Source: JAAZMI01 sp050942615 (GTDB lineage: Bacteria > Bacillota > Dethiobacteria > DTU022 > UBA8154). From it: a DNA stretch of 6,932 nucleotides. The notes below the pieces were generated by a model. The model was not told the DNA's origin. It saw only the letters and a list, made by a program, of their open reading frames with translations, and ran no database searches. The DNA lies in NCBI GenBank assembly GCA_050942615.1, contig JBMNNQ010000069.1:1-6932 (forward strand), in the 5' to 3' direction. Both the position numbers and the translations under genes were made by a program. Positions 5,081-6,932 of this stretch are shown piece by piece. Position 1 is the first letter of the stretch; each line of letters begins with the position of its first letter.

Positions 5081-6709
5081 ATGGCGCATAAAGATATTAT
5101 TTTCCGTGAAGATGCCCGCCAAGCCCTGGAAAAAGGGGTTGACCAGCTGGCTAATACCGTCAAGGTCACCTTAGGGCCCAGGGGGCGTAACGTAGTGCTG
5201 GATAAAAGATTTGGTTCACCGCAAATTACAAACGACGGCGTGACCATTGCCCGGGAAATTGAACTAGAAGATCCCTTTGAAAATATGGGAGCACAGTTGG
5301 TAAAGGAAGTGGCCAATAAAACGCAGGATGTCGCCGGTGATGGGACAACTTCGGCAACTATCCTGGCGCAGGCTGTTATTAAACAGGGTATTAAAAACGT
5401 AACTGCGGGCACAAACCCCATGTTGATTAAAAGAGGTATTGATAAGGCTGTAAATAAAGTTTTGGAGCATATTAAAAACCAAAGTAAACCGGTTGAAGAC
5501 CGGGAGGCTATTGCCCAGGTGGCTTCTATTTCTGCCGATGACGAATCTATCGGGGACATAATTGCCAATGCTATGGAAAAAGTGGGTAAAGACGGTGTTA
5601 TTACGGTTGAAGAATCCAGGGGTTTTCAAACCGACTTGAAGGTTGTCGAAGGAATGCAATTTGATCGGGGTTATATCTCACCATACATGGTTACCGATAC
5701 TGAAAAAATGGAAGCAATCCTGGAAGACCCGATGATCCTGCTTACAGATCGTAAAATCAGCAGTATCCATGATGTGCTCCCCCTCTTGGAAAAAATTGTT
5801 CAACAGGGGAAACAACTTCTGTTAATTGCCGAAGATGTTGAAGGCGAAGCGCTGGCTACGCTGGTCCTCAACAAAATCCGCGGTACTTTTACCTGTGTTG
5901 CCGTGAAGGCCCCCGGCTTTGGTGATCGCCGCAAGGCCATGCTCGAGGATATCGCCATTCTGACCGGCGGGCAGGTTATTTCAGAAGATTTGGGCCTGGA
6001 TATGAAAAACGTCGGCATCGAAATGCTGGGCAGCGCCCGCCAGGTAAGAGTGGACAAAGACGACACTGTTATCGTTGAAGGCGCTGGAGAGTCGGAAGCG
6101 ATCGAAAAACGAATTAACCAGATTCGTGCGCAGATTGAAGACACAACTTCCGACTTTGATCGGGAAAAACTGCAAGAGCGCCTGGCCAAATTGGCGGGCG
6201 GTGTAGCCGTCATTGAAGTTGGGGCGGCAACTGAAACAGAAATGAAAGAAAGAAAGCTGCGCATTGAGGATGCCCTGTCTGCAACCCGTGCTGCTGTTGA
6301 AGAAGGCATCGTTTCCGGCGGGGGGGTTGCCTATCTTAACGCCGTTGATGCCCTTGCTGAACTGGAACTCTTTGAAGATGAAGGCGTAGGCATAAAAATT
6401 GTGCACCGTGCCTTGGAGGAACCCTTGCGTCAAATTGCAGAAAACGCCGGGGAAGAGGGATCCATTGTCGTGGAAAGAGTTAAAGGTATGGAAAAGGGTG
6501 TTGGTTTTAACGCTTTGAACGGGGAATATGTCAATATGATGGAGGCCGGTATTGTTGATCCCGCCAAAGTCGTCCGTTCTGCGATTCAGAATGCAGCCAG
6601 TATTGCTTCCCTTTTCCTGACGACGGAAGCAGTGGTTGCTGAAGTACCGGATGAAAACAAAGGTTTCCCCCCGGGCATGGGTGGTATGGGGGATATGCCG
6701 CCGATGTAA
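5081..6709 (+). CDS. groEL: Chaperonin GroEL (Hsp60)
   Basis: Large subunit of the double-ring chaperonin that folds proteins with ATP and GroES. From ATG 5081 it has 542 residues, the usual length. The equatorial nucleotide site shows VTLGPRGRNVVLDK (29-42), ITNDGVTIA with Asp52, and VAGDGTTSAT with Asp87, matching E. coli numbering; the third key aspartate is Asp397 in RIEDALSAT. The apical domain is about 190-375, and the C-terminus ends in the typical Gly/Met tail GMGGMGDMPPM. A TTG six bases upstream in frame would add two residues, but ATG 5081 has AGGAGG (5066-5071) at nine-base spacing and gives the family's usual MA- start. A 4-codon ORF (5052-5066, MAIK) ends inside this ribosome site. 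Second gene of the HrcA/CIRCE operon, closed by the strong terminator at 6782-6827. A single intact copy is seen with no frameshift. Confidence 0.99.
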   Translation: MAHKDIIFREDARQALEKGVDQLANTVKVTLGPRGRNVVLDKRFGSPQITNDGVTIAREIELEDPFENMGAQLVKEVANKTQDVAGDGTTSATILAQAVIKQGIKNVTAGTNPMLIKRGIDKAVNKVLEHIKNQSKPVEDREAIAQVASISADDESIGDIIANAMEKVGKDGVITVEESRGFQTDLKVVEGMQFDRGYISPYMVTDTEKMEAILEDPMILLTDRKISSIHDVLPLLEKIVQQGKQLLLIAEDVEGEALATLVLNKIRGTFTCVAVKAPGFGDRRKAMLEDIAILTGGQVISEDLGLDMKNVGIEMLGSARQVRVDKDDTVIVEGAGESEAIEKRINQIRAQIEDTTSDFDREKLQERLAKLAGGVAVIEVGAATETEMKERKLRIEDALSATRAAVEEGIVSGGGVAYLNAVDALAELELFEDEGVGIKIVHRALEEPLRQIAENAGEEGSIVVERVKGMEKGVGFNALNGEYVNMMEAGIVDPAKVVRSAIQNAASIASLFLTTEAVVAEVPDENKGFPPGMGGMGDMPPM

Positions 6710-6781
6710 GTTGAAAGCCCCCGTTTCACAGGGCTTAAAAGTTGCGGCTTAACACCTTATTTTAATTTTTACCGGACATGC

Positions 6782-6827
6782 AAGAGGCTGTTCAACAGTT
6801 CTTTGAACTTTTGAACAGCCTCTTTTT
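6782..6827 (+). terminator. Strong intrinsic terminator of the groESL operon
   Basis: A perfect 14-pair stem (6782-6795 with 6811-6824), then one C-T mismatch, then AGTTC (6797-6801) pairing with GAACT (6805-6809) around a TTT loop. Five T (6823-6827) overlap the end of the stem. It starts 72 bases after the groEL stop and could also serve a convergent gene from the right. Confidence 0.93.
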
Positions 6828-6848
6828 ATTTAACCTTACCGGGTCCTA

Positions 6849-6932
6849 TTACAGGGCTGTTTGTGCCGCATAAAAATACATGCAGGCCAGCAGTTGGTAG
6901 TTTTCGTTGCTGTGGATAGGAGGCCTGGGGGG
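6849..6932 (-). CDS. Possible C-terminal fragment of a minus-strand gene of unknown function
   Basis: Read on the minus strand, an open frame enters at the right edge and ends with TAA at 6851-6849, giving 27 residues: PPRPPIHSNENYQLL then ACMYFYAAQTAL. The composition looks like an ordinary protein C-terminus and the position fits a convergent gene sharing the groEL terminator. However, 27 codons without a stop is weak evidence, no family is recognisable, and the + strand has AGGAGG at 6918-6923 that could instead belong to a gene starting just beyond the window. Confidence 0.3.
   Translation of the reverse strand, partial: PPRPPIHSNENYQLLACMYFYAAQTAL

Noticed and set aside
6782..6824. Long inverted repeat with GAGGCTGTTCAA ends as a mobile-element end or MITE
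   Set aside because: Arms of this kind occur at some insertion sequence ends, but here the arms are close together, followed by T, and placed right after groEL, with no transposase or target duplication; a terminator explains it.

Overview
The window reads as an ordinary chromosomal stretch from an anaerobic, low-to-mid GC Firmicute, most likely a Clostridia member of the Desulfotomaculum/Pelotomaculum/Moorella type. This rests on strong Shine-Dalgarno sites, a perfect HrcA/CIRCE operator, a Bacillus/Clostridia-type ornithine carbamoyltransferase, a long FapA (DUF342) protein, and corrinoid and molybdenum cofactor genes side by side. The taxonomic placement is inference; no marker gene settles it.

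Layout, all genes on the + strand except possibly the last. (1) 18-839: argF, whose first ~35-40 codons are missing or broken; an in-frame TGA sits at 9-11 beside the window edge. (2) 931-2727: a 598-residue FapA-like protein with two beta-helix segments separated by a helical insert. (3) A GC-rich hairpin and then a TTGACA-type promoter lead into a probable transcription unit: a 55-residue Cys-rich protein ending in CQLGCF (2874-3041), moaB (3143-3682) and cobO (TTG start, 3784-4314), closed by a clear intrinsic terminator at 4372-4403. (4) A 312-base gap (4315-4626) holds that terminator, about 120 bases with nothing recognisable, and the groE promoter with CIRCE. (5) groES (4627-4914) and groEL (5081-6709) form the heat-shock operon; they are separated by an unusually long 166-base spacer with two hairpins. 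(6) A very strong terminator (6782-6827) follows groEL, and a possible 27-codon C-terminal fragment of a minus-strand gene reaches the right edge.

Functionally, moaB (molybdopterin activation) and cobO (corrinoid adenosylation) are both cofactor-finishing enzymes, and the small Cys-rich protein shares their apparent promoter. groES and groEL make one chaperonin machine, repressed by HrcA through CIRCE. argF belongs to arginine/citrulline metabolism and fapA has no obvious tie to its neighbours here. I found no mobile element, CRISPR array, tRNA, rRNA or clear riboswitch. No convincing new multi-gene system is visible; the items most worth a second look are the small CQLGCF protein with its promoter inverted repeat, the interrupted 5' end of argF, and the structured groES-groEL spacer.
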